A DNA stretch of 64,000 bases from Sphingomonas echinoides (lineage in GTDB: Bacteria; Pseudomonadota; Alphaproteobacteria; Sphingomonadales; Sphingomonadaceae), in NCBI RefSeq assembly GCF_029623395.1, contig NZ_JAPYKK010000013.1, forward strand, positions 1 to 64,000, written 5' to 3'. The first letter of the stretch is position 1, and each line of letters begins with the position of its first letter. Below are positions 53,147 to 62,149 of the stretch, piece after piece. The notes under the pieces were generated by a model, which worked only from the letters and a program-made list of their open reading frames with translations, searched no databases and was not told where the DNA came from. Both the position numbers and the translations under genes were made by a program.

Positions 53147-54283
53147 ATGCGCATTGCTTGTGTTTCGAGGCGGGTTCCGGTGCTGCTGTTTGCTCCATTG
53201 ATGGCCCCATTGCTGGCAATGCTCGTGCCGGTTGCCGCGCTGGCCGCACCGCGCATCAAAGACATCGTCGACGTCGAGAACGTCCGGCCCAACCAGTTGG
53301 TCGGCTATGGCCTCGTCGTCGGCCTGGCCGGCACCGGTGACCGGATCCGAAACGTTCCGTTCACAGAAGAATCGATGCAGGCCATGCTCGAGCGCATGGG
53401 CGTCAACATTCGAGGCACCCGGATGCAGACGCAGAACGTCGCCGCGGTCTCGATTTCCGCAACCATGCCGCCGTTCGCGCGCGCCGGGTCGCAGATCGAC
53501 GTACAGATTTCGTCTCTGGGGGATGCCACCAGTCTGCAAGGCGGAACGTTGCTCGTGTCGTCGCTCCGCGCGCTCGACGGTGAGATCTACGCCGTAGCGC
53601 AGGGACCGGTAGCGTTGTCCGGGTTCAAGGCGCAGGGCGCCGGCGCAAGCATTACGCGCGGCGTCTCGACATCGGCGCGGATTGCCGGCGGCGCGATCGT
53701 CGAACGCGAAGTCAACTTCGCCTTCAAGAATGCTACCAGCCTGAAACTGGCGCTCAAAAATCCCGATTTCACGACCGCGCAACACATTGCAGCGGTCATC
53801 AACGCACGGTTCGGTGGCGCGGCCGAAGTGCTCGATCCTGCAACGGTCGAGATCGCGGCACGCGGCGGCTTCAGCGGATCGTTGATCAGTCTGGTCTCGG
53901 CGATCGAGAATCTCGAAGTGACGGTCGATCAACGCGCCCGGATCGTCATCAACGAAGCATCGGGGACGGTGGTGATGGGAACCGATGTCCAGATCAGTCC
54001 GGTTGCGATTGCGCAGGGTGGCTTGACCATCAGCATCTCGGAATCGCCGGTCGCCTCGCAGCCAGCACCGCTGTCGAACGGCACCACCGCGATCCTGCCC
54101 CGGACCAAGATCGCGGTCGACGACGGCGGCGGCAGGTCGCTCGCGCTCCTCACCGGCGGGACCTCGCTCAAGTCGCTTGTCAGTGGGCTCAACCGCCTCG
54201 GCGTCAGCCCGCGCGATCTGATTACGATCTTGCAGGCGGTCAAAAGCGCGGGTGCGCTCCAGGCGGAAATCGAGGTACAATGA
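53147..54283 (+). CDS. flgI: Flagellar P-ring protein FlgI
   Basis: 378 residues with a signal peptide (VPVLLFAPLMAPLLAMLVPV... cleaved near ALAAPRI). IKDIVDVENVRPNQLVGYGLVVGLAGTGD (in parts), TRMQTQNVAAVSISATMPPF and the C-terminal LNRLGVSPRDLITILQAVKSAGAL are FlgI signatures. ATG 53147 has AGGA at a better distance than ATG 53141. Confidence 0.97.
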   Translation: MRIACVSRRVPVLLFAPLMAPLLAMLVPVAALAAPRIKDIVDVENVRPNQLVGYGLVVGLAGTGDRIRNVPFTEESMQAMLERMGVNIRGTRMQTQNVAAVSISATMPPFARAGSQIDVQISSLGDATSLQGGTLLVSSLRALDGEIYAVAQGPVALSGFKAQGAGASITRGVSTSARIAGGAIVEREVNFAFKNATSLKLALKNPDFTTAQHIAAVINARFGGAAEVLDPATVEIAARGGFSGSLISLVSAIENLEVTVDQRARIVINEASGTVVMGTDVQISPVAIAQGGLTISISESPVASQPAPLSNGTTAILPRTKIAVDDGGGRSLALLTGGTSLKSLVSGLNRLGVSPRDLITILQAVKSAGALQAEIEVQ

Positions 54284-54588
54284 TGTCGGTACCACCAGCG
54301 GTGCAAACCAGTGCGGCGGCCACGCCGCCGCCCTCACCCAAGATCGCAAACGCAAAGCAGACCGCCGAGAAATTCGAAGCCGTCTTTCTCGGCCAGATGA
54401 CTCAGCTGATGATGGAAAGCGTGGACGTCGGGGACCAGTTTTCCGGCGGGCACGGCGAAGCGATGTTTCGCGGAATCCTGGCCGAAAAGCTTGGTACCGA
54501 AATTGCCAAGAACGGGGGTGTCGGTCTGGCACCCGCCGTCATGGCGCAGATTATCAAGATGCAAGGGGGATCCGGCAATGGCCAGTGA
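54280..54588 (+). CDS. flgJ: Rod-binding protein FlgJ, N-terminal domain only
   Basis: 102 residues. Rod-binding domain only (EKFEAVFLGQMTQLMMESV, GGHGEAMFRGILAEKLG); the peptidoglycan-hydrolase domain of enteric FlgJ is absent, as is usual in alphaproteobacteria. Overlaps flgI by 4 nt and the next gene by 11 nt. Confidence 0.9.
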   Translation: MMSVPPAVQTSAAATPPPSPKIANAKQTAEKFEAVFLGQMTQLMMESVDVGDQFSGGHGEAMFRGILAEKLGTEIAKNGGVGLAPAVMAQIIKMQGGSGNGQ

Positions 54589-55000
54589 GTTCATCGATAT
54601 CATCCAATCACTGACTGCGATCATGGACGAGGAGACCGCGCGTCTCGTGTCACCGACCCGCCACAGCGATTTTGCCGAGATGGCAACGGCCAAGATCAAA
54701 CTCGTTGCCTCGCTCGAAATTGCGACCGCTACGCACGATCGGACGCGCGCCGACTGGCTGGCGACGCTCGACGACGAAACACGCGACACGATGAGCGCGG
54801 CGATTCGAGAGCTTTGCGGATCGGCGGAGGCGAACGCGCGTGTCCTGCAGCGCCAGATCGATCTTTCTACCGAGATGATGGCCGCGGTCGCGACCGAAGC
54901 GCGGCGCCTGTCCGGCATGCGCAGCGCAATCTATGGCGCGAGCGGGATCGTATCCCGGGTCGAACTCGCGACGCCGATCTCGGTCAACGCAAACCTGTAA
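54578..55000 (+). CDS. FlgN-like flagellar export chaperone (probable)
   Basis: 140 residues, helical, low sequence conservation. SLTAIMDEETARLVS and the KIKLVASLE segment recall FlgN chaperones of hook-filament junction proteins, and the order flgI-flgJ-flgN supports it. The end ATPISVNAN is unusual. Assignment rests mostly on position and helicity. Confidence 0.6.
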   Translation: MASEFIDIIQSLTAIMDEETARLVSPTRHSDFAEMATAKIKLVASLEIATATHDRTRADWLATLDDETRDTMSAAIRELCGSAEANARVLQRQIDLSTEMMAAVATEARRLSGMRSAIYGASGIVSRVELATPISVNANL

Positions 55001-55057
55001 CCGCGACGCGATTGCGGTCGACCAAGCCCGGTGTCCGGGACCTTGGCCGACCGTGTT

Positions 55058-55480
55058 TCACTGCCCGTGCCCGATCGCCGATTTCAGCAAGCCGATCTGC
55101 TTGCGATACAGGCTCGTCATCGTCGCGAAATCGGCCTGGATCTGGCCCATCTTGAGCAACTGGTCTTCCAGCACGACATTGTTGCCATCCGGCTTGGTCT
55201 CGGAAACGTCGGAATCGATGGTGATGCTCCCGTTCATCGGTTGACGCGCACCCAGCGCAGACATCCCGTTGCTCAACTGGATGCGCGGACGCGTGACGGC
55301 TGGCTTGCCGGTGTCCTGCGCGGACACGAGGCTGGAAAAATTGGGGGCTGGCACCTCGCGCGCCTTGAAGCCGGGCGTTTCGCTATTGGCGATGTTCTGC
55401 GCGATGACGCGCTGCCGATCGGACAAATGTCGCATCGCCTGGCCTATCCCGGCCAGCAAGGGGGGCGTCGAAATGGACAT
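55058..55480 (-). CDS. flgB: Flagellar proximal rod protein FlgB
   Basis: 140 residues. MRHLSDRQRVIAQNIANSETPGFKAREV (in parts) is the FlgB N-terminal motif, and VVLEDQLLKMGQIQADFATMTSLYRKQIGLL its C-terminal helix. It starts 2 bp after the FlaEY-like gene, so it depends on that operon. Converges on the flgN-like gene. Confidence 0.95.
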   Translation of the reverse strand: MSISTPPLLAGIGQAMRHLSDRQRVIAQNIANSETPGFKAREVPAPNFSSLVSAQDTGKPAVTRPRIQLSNGMSALGARQPMNGSITIDSDVSETKPDGNNVVLEDQLLKMGQIQADFATMTSLYRKQIGLLKSAIGHGQ

Positions 55481-55482
55481 GA

Positions 55483-58218
55483 TCAAAATCCTGTGAAGAA
55501 CGTGCTGGCGCTGCCGTCGGCGACGGGCGTCAGCCGGTTGAGCGCTGCCTGATAGCTGGCAAGTTGCGCCTGCTGTGCGGGTGTCCCGGCCGAGTTGGGC
55601 GCCGCGCCGTTCGTCAACGCGACCTTGCCGGCGTCCCAATAAAGCGACCGATAGGCGGTCTGTGTCGTCGAGATCGCATTGTTGATCACGCTCAGCGTTG
55701 CCGCCGCGTCCTTGCTGGTCGAGACGTTCAGGGCCTCGGTCAGCGCGAGTCCGAAATTGCCGCCGGGTCGGACCTTCGGCGCATTCCTCTGGGGAAGCGG
55801 CGGGACCGCTAGGCGCGTCGGATCAAGGCCGAGTTTGCCAAGCGCGTCCTTTCCCTTGGCACCGGCGACGAGCGCGACCGACGATCCGGTCTTGGCATCG
55901 ATGCGCAGCACCAAGGCGCCATTCACCGTCGCGGTGGCGACCGTTGCCTTAGAGCCCGTCAACCGCCGAATGCGATCGCCCAGCGTCGTCAGCGTATCGT
56001 CTGCCTGGATCACGATCTTCTTGGCGGCGCCCCCCTGAATGCGCAGCGAGAATTCGTCGCCTGCGCGCAAGCTGGTTTGTGCAACGAGCTTCTCGGACGT
56101 TTCCGGATTGAGCGCACCACGATGCAGACCGAGCGCGCCGAGCACGGTATCGTCTCCAACGCCAGCGGCAACGCGCACGGGCTCGGTCTGGAACGTCGCC
56201 TGGCCGAACTGTGTCACGCTTTGGATCGCACCATTGGTCGCATCGATCCGACCGACAAACCCGTCCACGCTGCCGCGCCGCGTGCCATCCATCGCCCCGG
56301 TGGTTCGCCCACCGACATACAGCGCACCGTTCATGAACGCCACGCTGTCGAGTTGGTCGTCTGCCCCGGTCGCGAGATAGGACGTCGTGCCTGCACTCAG
56401 CGCACTGTCGATGCGCGTAACAAACCCGTCGCGACCGCCCGCCATCGCATTGGCCTGGGCACCGGTCAGCGCCGTGCTCGTTGCCCCTGCGACCGCAATC
56501 GTGCCATCGGCTGCAACCGCAATCGCCCGCGCATCCGCGTGGCCTAACGACAGACTGGAGAGATCCGTGCCAAGTGCGGTCGCACTGATCCGGCGCACCA
56601 CGGCGTTGCCATCATGGCTCGTCAGCGCAAGCACGTTCCCGTCCGCGCCGATTGCCAGCGCAGTGACGGACTCGCTGCCGCCCTCGTTGATCGTGCGACG
56701 CTCTTGCAGCCTACCGGCGGAATCGATCCGCGCAAGGAAGCCATCGCCGCCGCCGTTCGCCGACTTTCCGCCGACGAAAATGGATCCGTCCGCGCCTACC
56801 GCGATTGCATTGGCGGTGTCTGCGCCGGCGGCGTGGATCACGGTGGTGAACCGCTCGTCCCCCATGGCATTGTAGCGCGCGACGACCATGTCGCCATCCG
56901 AACTGGAACTGTCGAACGTACCGTTCACCGTACCGGCGACGGTAATGTCTCCGTTCGCGGCGATGGCGACGGCGGCACCCTGCGCGCCACTCGAGGCGCC
57001 GAGGCTGCGCTGCCAGACGACCGCGCCCTCGCTGCTCAGCTTTGTGAGGAACAGATCCTGGTTTCCGCCCGAGCGATTGGACTGAAAATCACCGCTGCTG
57101 GTGCCGACGGCATAGCTGAAGCCGGCAGCATCGGTAGCGATTGCCTGCGTGGTGGTGGTTGCCTGCAACGGCGCAACAGTAGCGGCACCGACGACCGGCT
57201 TGGCGGCCGTCAGCTTGGCCGTTGCGGTGGCCGCAGTGTCGATCCCCGCAATCGTGGCGATCGTCTTGCGCGTCATCGTTCCGGCAAGATCGTCGAACCG
57301 CAGGATCGTCGAAACCGCCGGCGCTCCAACCGCGGTTTGCCCGCTGGCGACCACAAGCGAGTCAGGCGCGCCGATCTGGTCGATCGAAACGCGTTCCGAG
57401 CCATTCGGCGCGTTGACGGCAAATCCCCACTTTCCCGAACTCTTGTCCGGCACGAACCGGACCAGCCAACGCGGCGTAACGTTGCCGTCCTTGTCGAGAA
57501 CGACCGAGCCATCCGCATTGCGCATGGGAACCGCCGTGATTGCCGCGTTGATCGCATTGGAAACCGAATCGAGCGTTGGCGGCTGGACGGTGTTCGTCAA
57601 ATCGACCGTGAAGGTATCGGTCGCGCCAGGCTTGTCGAGGGTAACGGTGAACTTCTCGGTCCCGGTCAGACCCGGGAGGGCCGCATCACGCGTCGCAAGA
57701 ATGCCGGTACCGCTGAACTTTACCGGGTCCGACTTCGCAAGCGACACCGTTTCGGCACGACGTGTCGGCAACGCGAACGACAGTTCGACCTTGTCCGAAC
57801 TCGCCTGCCCCAGAAACGTCTGAAGATCCGCGAGCCCCTTGCCGAACGCAGCCTGCAGCGATGCGCGTTCTGCCGACGAGGCAGTGGTGCGTGCCGCGGC
57901 GGTAGCAAGCAGCTTGAGCTTGTCGAGCGCCTTGTACGTCGTGAACGCGGTCTGGACGTCGGCGGACCCGGCGTTCGGCGTAGAAACGGTGTTATCGATA
58001 ATCGTCGCCAGCCGCTTGATCGCGGAGACCTGGGTCGATTCCGGCGTGGTGCTCGCGGTTTGCTTCCAGGGCGGCGTCGTCGCCGCTAGGGTGAATTGCG
58101 CCTTGGCCTTGCGCACCGCCAGCGTATCGACGGCCGGCATCGCCCCGAAACCGGTATAACTATTGGTCCCGGAAAGCATCGACAAGGCCGCGAGGCCGTT
58201 GGAAAGATTTATCGCCAC
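55483..58218 (-). CDS. FlaEY-like flagellar protein with beta-propeller repeats
   Basis: 911 residues. After about 340 residues with Thr/Ala-rich and flagellar-hook-like sequence, a series of SBBP-type beta-propeller blades follows (SEGAVVWQRSLGA, GDMVVARYNAMGDERF, GDGFLARIDSAG, DGFVTRIDSALS, DGFVGRIDATNG), then a tail (FGLALTEALNVSTSKDAAA, TTQTAYRSLYWD) like the end of axial proteins. Caulobacter FlaEY has this kind of architecture and affects filament formation. No signal peptide: probably exported by the flagellar system. Cotranscribed with flgB. Confidence 0.68.
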   Translation of the reverse strand: MAINLSNGLAALSMLSGTNSYTGFGAMPAVDTLAVRKAKAQFTLAATTPPWKQTASTTPESTQVSAIKRLATIIDNTVSTPNAGSADVQTAFTTYKALDKLKLLATAAARTTASSAERASLQAAFGKGLADLQTFLGQASSDKVELSFALPTRRAETVSLAKSDPVKFSGTGILATRDAALPGLTGTEKFTVTLDKPGATDTFTVDLTNTVQPPTLDSVSNAINAAITAVPMRNADGSVVLDKDGNVTPRWLVRFVPDKSSGKWGFAVNAPNGSERVSIDQIGAPDSLVVASGQTAVGAPAVSTILRFDDLAGTMTRKTIATIAGIDTAATATAKLTAAKPVVGAATVAPLQATTTTQAIATDAAGFSYAVGTSSGDFQSNRSGGNQDLFLTKLSSEGAVVWQRSLGASSGAQGAAVAIAANGDITVAGTVNGTFDSSSSDGDMVVARYNAMGDERFTTVIHAAGADTANAIAVGADGSIFVGGKSANGGGDGFLARIDSAGRLQERRTINEGGSESVTALAIGADGNVLALTSHDGNAVVRRISATALGTDLSSLSLGHADARAIAVAADGTIAVAGATSTALTGAQANAMAGGRDGFVTRIDSALSAGTTSYLATGADDQLDSVAFMNGALYVGGRTTGAMDGTRRGSVDGFVGRIDATNGAIQSVTQFGQATFQTEPVRVAAGVGDDTVLGALGLHRGALNPETSEKLVAQTSLRAGDEFSLRIQGGAAKKIVIQADDTLTTLGDRIRRLTGSKATVATATVNGALVLRIDAKTGSSVALVAGAKGKDALGKLGLDPTRLAVPPLPQRNAPKVRPGGNFGLALTEALNVSTSKDAAATLSVINNAISTTQTAYRSLYWDAGKVALTNGAAPNSAGTPAQQAQLASYQAALNRLTPVADGSASTFFTGF

Positions 58219-58251
58219 GTCATAACCTTCCCGGAGATTTGTCCGTCATAC

Positions 58252-58263
58252 TCCTATAATAGG
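58252..58263 (+). promoter_or_regulatory. TCCTATAATAGG element between flaEY and fliG
   Basis: TCCTATAATAGG, with a near-perfect palindrome CCTATAATAGG that reads CCTATTATAGG on the other strand. It lies 71 bp before the fliG ATG and 34 bp before the flaEY-like start, so it may serve both directions. Confidence 0.6.
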
Positions 58264-58333
58264 TGAAGGCCGGTCACGAGAACGCTTCATCGTTCACTTA
58301 TTGGCGACCTTTTCCGTTACGACTGGATTTCGA

Positions 58334-59368
58334 ATGAGTATGATGGCGCCGATCACCCAGCCACCCGAACTCAAGAAGTATTCTGGCCATGAGCGGGCCG
58401 CCGCGCTGATGCTTGCTCTCGGCAAGGAGCATGGCGCGCCGATCTGGGAGTTGCTGTCGAGTGACGAGGTGCGCGAACTATCGAGCGCGATCGCGCAGCT
58501 TGGCCGCGTCCCGTCGGCGGTGGTGGAGCATCTGCTGGTCCAGTTCTCGGGGGAAATCTCCAGCATGGCCTCGCTCCATGGGTCGTTCGAAACGACCGAG
58601 CGGCTGCTCGACGGGATCCTGCCCGACGATCGCGTCAAGGAAATCATGGAAGATATCCGCGGCCCCTCCGGCCGGACGATGTGGGATAAACTGTCCAACG
58701 TCAGCGAAACGGTGCTCGCAACCTATCTGAAGAATGAATACCCACAAACCGTCGCGGTGATCCTGAGCAAGCTGAAATCTGACCATGGTGCGCGCGTGCT
58801 TGCTGAGTTGCCCCGCGAATTATCGGTCGATGTCATCTTGCGCATGCTGCGGATGGATACCGTCCAAAAACAGGTGCTAATCGAAGTCGAACACACCCTA
58901 AAGAGCGAGTTCATGAGCAACCTTGCGCGCTCGCAACGACGCGATCCGCACGAAACGATGGCAGAAGTGTTCAACGCACTGGACCGCGCGACCGAGGAAG
59001 CGATGCTGACGGCGCTCGACGAGCGCGCACCCGAAGCTGCCGAGCGCATTCGTGCGCTGATGTTCACCTTTGAGGATCTTGGCAACCTGATGTTGCCGGC
59101 GATCGCCACAATCGTGCGCAACGCCGACAAGCGCGAGATGGCGCTGGCCCTGAAGGGCGCGCCACCGCCGATGCGCGAGCTGTTCTTCTCAGGCATGACC
59201 GACCGCGCCGCCAAACTGCTCAAGGAAGACATGGCAGGCATGGGCCCGGTCCGCGCACGTGAGTGCGAGGAAGCACAAAGCGCGCTGGTCCGGCTGGCAA
59301 AATCCCTCGCCGATCGCGGGGAGATCATGCTGGTCGACCCGAAGAGCGACGACACGATGATCATCTAG
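58334..59368 (+). CDS. fliG: Flagellar motor switch protein FliG
   Basis: 344 residues. N-terminal RAAALMLALGKEHG, middle domain with the EYPQTVAVILSKL and the helix SVDVILRMLRMD, C-terminal domain LNLMLPAI region with the charged torque ridge (REMALALKGAP, MREL, RAAKLLKEDM). Links the MS ring to MotA. A TTG at 58301 gives a longer alternative. Confidence 0.96.
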   Translation: MSMMAPITQPPELKKYSGHERAAALMLALGKEHGAPIWELLSSDEVRELSSAIAQLGRVPSAVVEHLLVQFSGEISSMASLHGSFETTERLLDGILPDDRVKEIMEDIRGPSGRTMWDKLSNVSETVLATYLKNEYPQTVAVILSKLKSDHGARVLAELPRELSVDVILRMLRMDTVQKQVLIEVEHTLKSEFMSNLARSQRRDPHETMAEVFNALDRATEEAMLTALDERAPEAAERIRALMFTFEDLGNLMLPAIATIVRNADKREMALALKGAPPPMRELFFSGMTDRAAKLLKEDMAGMGPVRARECEEAQSALVRLAKSLADRGEIMLVDPKSDDTMII

Positions 59369-59392
59369 CGCAATTCGGGATAAGGTTGAGAG

Positions 59393-60064
59393 ATGGATAT
59401 TTCCTTCGGTGTCAAGCCGTTCGCCTTCGATCGCGTATTCGCAATGCCGCAGGCTGGCGCCCCCCTCCTCCCGGCGGACGCCGTCGAGCTGGTCATCACG
59501 TTGCGCGCAGAAATCGATCTGTTGACCACGCAGCGTGATACCTGTGCCGCAGTCGCACGGGCAGATGGCTTCGAACGGGGCCTCGCGCAGGCGCGTGAGG
59601 AAACAGCCGCTGCCATGCTGGCTGCGACCGATGCGATGCAGGCGTCGATCGAAGCGATTGAGGAGGAATTTGGCGCGATCGAACGGCGGCTTGCCACCGC
59701 CGCAGCCGACGTCGCGATGGCCGCCGCGGATGGTCTGGCGGCGCGTGCGCTGCAAATGGATCCCGCAATCGCGATCGATGAAGCGATCGCGCGCGTGCTG
59801 ACGCAGGTTGCGCGCGGGCAGGAACTGCAGATCCGCGTCCATCCCGCGCTGGTCGACAAGACCGAAGAACTGATCGCCGGTCACCAGAGCCGCGAACGGC
59901 GTCGGCTCGCTCTTACGGTGGTTGCCGACCCGACGCTCGCAGTCGGCGATGCACTGATATCCTGGGAGCAGGGCGGGTTGGCGCTGAACGCTGCCGCGCG
60001 CCGTGCGGCGATCCTGAGCGAGCTTGGGCTCGATCAGCCGCTCGCCGTCGCCCAGCCCGTCTGA
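59393..60064 (+). CDS. fliH: Flagellar assembly protein FliH
   Basis: 223 residues. N-terminal segment, a long coiled region (GFERGLAQAREETAAAMLAATDAMQASIE in parts) and the FliH/HrpE-type C-terminal domain (EAIARVLTQVARGQELQIRVHP, VVADPTLAVGDALISWEQGG). It would bind the ATPase FliI, not in this window. 24 bp after fliG. Confidence 0.85.
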   Translation: MDISFGVKPFAFDRVFAMPQAGAPLLPADAVELVITLRAEIDLLTTQRDTCAAVARADGFERGLAQAREETAAAMLAATDAMQASIEAIEEEFGAIERRLATAAADVAMAAADGLAARALQMDPAIAIDEAIARVLTQVARGQELQIRVHPALVDKTEELIAGHQSRERRRLALTVVADPTLAVGDALISWEQGGLALNAAARRAAILSELGLDQPLAVAQPV

Positions 60065-60105
60065 CGGCAAGAATTTCCTACCCGGCAAAACTTTCCGTCG
60101 ACCTA

Positions 60106-60116
60106 TCCTATAATGA
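60106..60116 (+). promoter_or_regulatory. TCCTATAATGA element before fliF-fliN-flbD-flhA
   Basis: TCCTATAATGA, 35 bp before the fliF ATG. No -24/-12 sigma54 pattern and no TTGACA at 17 bp were found upstream. Confidence 0.6.
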
Positions 60117-60151
60117 AGGATGGGGAATGTAGCCCCGCTGCATGAACGGGG

Positions 60152-61774
60152 ATGACCTTGGACGGATTGCGAAACTTCATCGCCCAGCTCGGCACGCGCC
60201 GCTTGATGATGATGGGCGGCGTTGCGCTCGCGTTGCTTGGCGTGTTGGCGGCGGTCGCGCTGCGGGGCGGCTCGAGCGAGATGGGGTTTCTCTATACAGA
60301 CCTTGATCCGGCCGTCGCGCAGTCGATCACCGCCAAGCTGACCGCGCAAAACATCCCGTTTCAATTGTCCGCCGATGGCAGCTCGATCATGGCGCCAAAG
60401 GATAAGCTCCCCGAACTGCGGATGGCGATGGCCGCCGACAAATTGAGCGGCAAAGTCGGTTATGACGTGCTGGACGCGGAACAGCCCTTCGGCGTGTCGT
60501 CTTCGCGCGCACGCATGAATGAGACGCGCGCGATCGAGGGCGAGCTCGAGAAGTCGCTCGAAAGCCTCGATAGCGTGGCCCGTGCGCGCGTGCACATCGT
60601 GATGCCCGAACGCGCCATGTTCGCTGCGGAATCGCGCAAGGCGACCGCCGCCGTCACCTTGAAGACGCGCGGTAAGCTCCCGGCGGCCGCCGTCCAGGCG
60701 ATCCGTTATCTCGTGTCTTCCTCGGTTCCCGAACTATCGCCCGAACAGGTGTCGATCGTCGATCAGTCCGGTGCCCTACTCGCCCGTGCAGGCGAAGCCG
60801 ACGAAGCGGGGGCGTCGCAGGCGGACGATCGCGAAAGCGGTATCGAAGGCCGCCTGCGCTCCCAGATCGAGGCGATGCTCGAGCCGATCGTCGGCGCCGG
60901 CAAGGTCCGTGCAGAGGTTTCCGCTCAGGTCGGGCGGGACCAGACGCGCGAGGAAACCAGCGTGTTCGATCCCGACAAGCAAGTGATCGGCCATCAGATC
61001 ACGGTGGAAAGCGGCGACCAGAGCAACGAAAATGGCGCTAGCGCGTCAGGGGCCTCGGTTGCGACGCAGTTGCCGGAGAACCAGGGCACGCCCGCCGTTC
61101 CCGGAGCAACGGGCGACAGCCGCAAGTCGGCCCGCAACGAAACGTCCGAGGACACGACCTACGAGAACAGCCAGACCCATACCGTGACCGTGCGATCGCC
61201 CGGCAAGTTGAGCCGCCTGACCGTCGCGGTGATGGTCGATGGCGGTCGCAAGGGCCTGCCCGCCCCACAGATCGAACGGCTTACCCGGCTGGTCCAGAAT
61301 GCGGTCGGGTTCGATGCCACGCGCGGCGACAGTGTGGTCGTAGAGAACATGACCTTTGCCGCCGTCGACACGCTTGCCGACACCAAGCCAGGCTGGTTCT
61401 CCTGGGCATCGAGCGACCAGTTGTTCGGGCTGCTCAAGCTGTTGGTGATCGGAGCGGTCGGCCTGATCGCGCTAAAGATGCTCCGCCCCAAGATCACCGC
61501 CGCGCAGCAGGCAGAGGAAGTGCGGTTGCTCGCCGCACAGGCGTCCGAGACCCAAGCGCTGGCCACACGCGCCGCCAATGGCGAGCCCGACGCCATGCTC
61601 CAGATCGAAGCGATGCGCGACGCCGGCGAGGATACCGCTTTGCTCGATCAGGAGATCGCGCTCGCGCAAGTCGACGGCCGCATCAAGTCGTCGTCGCTCA
61701 AGAAGATCGGCGACGCCATCTCCGGCAGCCCTGCTGAAGCGGCGTCGGTGATCCGCCAATGGATGAACACGTGA
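60152..61774 (+). CDS. fliF: Flagellar MS-ring protein FliF
   Basis: 540 residues. One N-terminal membrane helix, then the YscJ/FliF ring domains (FLYTDLDPAVAQSITAKL, GYDVLDAEQPFGVSS, RARVHIVMPERAMFA), an MS-ring C-terminal domain and a second membrane helix near residue 435 (LLKLLVIGAVGLIALKML). The C-terminal tail that binds FliG is present (ADGRIKSSSLKKIGDAI-like: VDGRIKSSSLKKIGD). Confidence 0.97.
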   Translation: MTLDGLRNFIAQLGTRRLMMMGGVALALLGVLAAVALRGGSSEMGFLYTDLDPAVAQSITAKLTAQNIPFQLSADGSSIMAPKDKLPELRMAMAADKLSGKVGYDVLDAEQPFGVSSSRARMNETRAIEGELEKSLESLDSVARARVHIVMPERAMFAAESRKATAAVTLKTRGKLPAAAVQAIRYLVSSSVPELSPEQVSIVDQSGALLARAGEADEAGASQADDRESGIEGRLRSQIEAMLEPIVGAGKVRAEVSAQVGRDQTREETSVFDPDKQVIGHQITVESGDQSNENGASASGASVATQLPENQGTPAVPGATGDSRKSARNETSEDTTYENSQTHTVTVRSPGKLSRLTVAVMVDGGRKGLPAPQIERLTRLVQNAVGFDATRGDSVVVENMTFAAVDTLADTKPGWFSWASSDQLFGLLKLLVIGAVGLIALKMLRPKITAAQQAEEVRLLAAQASETQALATRAANGEPDAMLQIEAMRDAGEDTALLDQEIALAQVDGRIKSSSLKKIGDAISGSPAEAASVIRQWMNT

Positions 61775-62145
61775 TGGAGAGCTTCGAAACCATGGATACC
61801 GAACAGCACGACATCGTCACCGCGACCGAAGTCATGCCCGGCGAATTCCCGCCCCTGGAGGACTTTGGCAGCCCTGATAGCACCGCCAAGGCGGATGAGG
61901 GGCCAGCGAGCCTGGAGGCCGTCTATGACGTACCGGTAAAGGTACAAGCAGTCCTCGGACGCGCGCGGATCGCGATCGGCGAATTGATGCAGCTGAAGGC
62001 GGGAGCGGTCATCGAGCTCGACCGACGCGTCGGGGAGCCGGTCGACATCTTCGTCAACAACCGCCTGATCGCGCGCGGTGAGGTGGTCATGATCGAAAAT
62101 TCGCTCGGCGTGACGCTGACCGAAATCGTTCGTCAGGAGCGCTGA
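61774..62145 (+). CDS. fliN: Flagellar motor switch protein FliN (second copy)
   Basis: 123 residues from ATG 61774, which shares a base with the fliF stop. Acidic N-terminal extension, then the SpoA domain (VPVKVQAVLGRARIAIGELM, VGEPVDIFVNNRLIARGEVV). This is the canonical FliN of the fliF-fliN-flbD order seen in Caulobacter. Confidence 0.95.
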   Translation: MESFETMDTEQHDIVTATEVMPGEFPPLEDFGSPDSTAKADEGPASLEAVYDVPVKVQAVLGRARIAIGELMQLKAGAVIELDRRVGEPVDIFVNNRLIARGEVVMIENSLGVTLTEIVRQER

Positions 62146-62149
62146 ACCG

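Noticed and set aside
56614..58089. A 491-codon plus-strand open frame
   Set aside because: Antisense to the FlaEY-like gene, Arg-rich with no domain.
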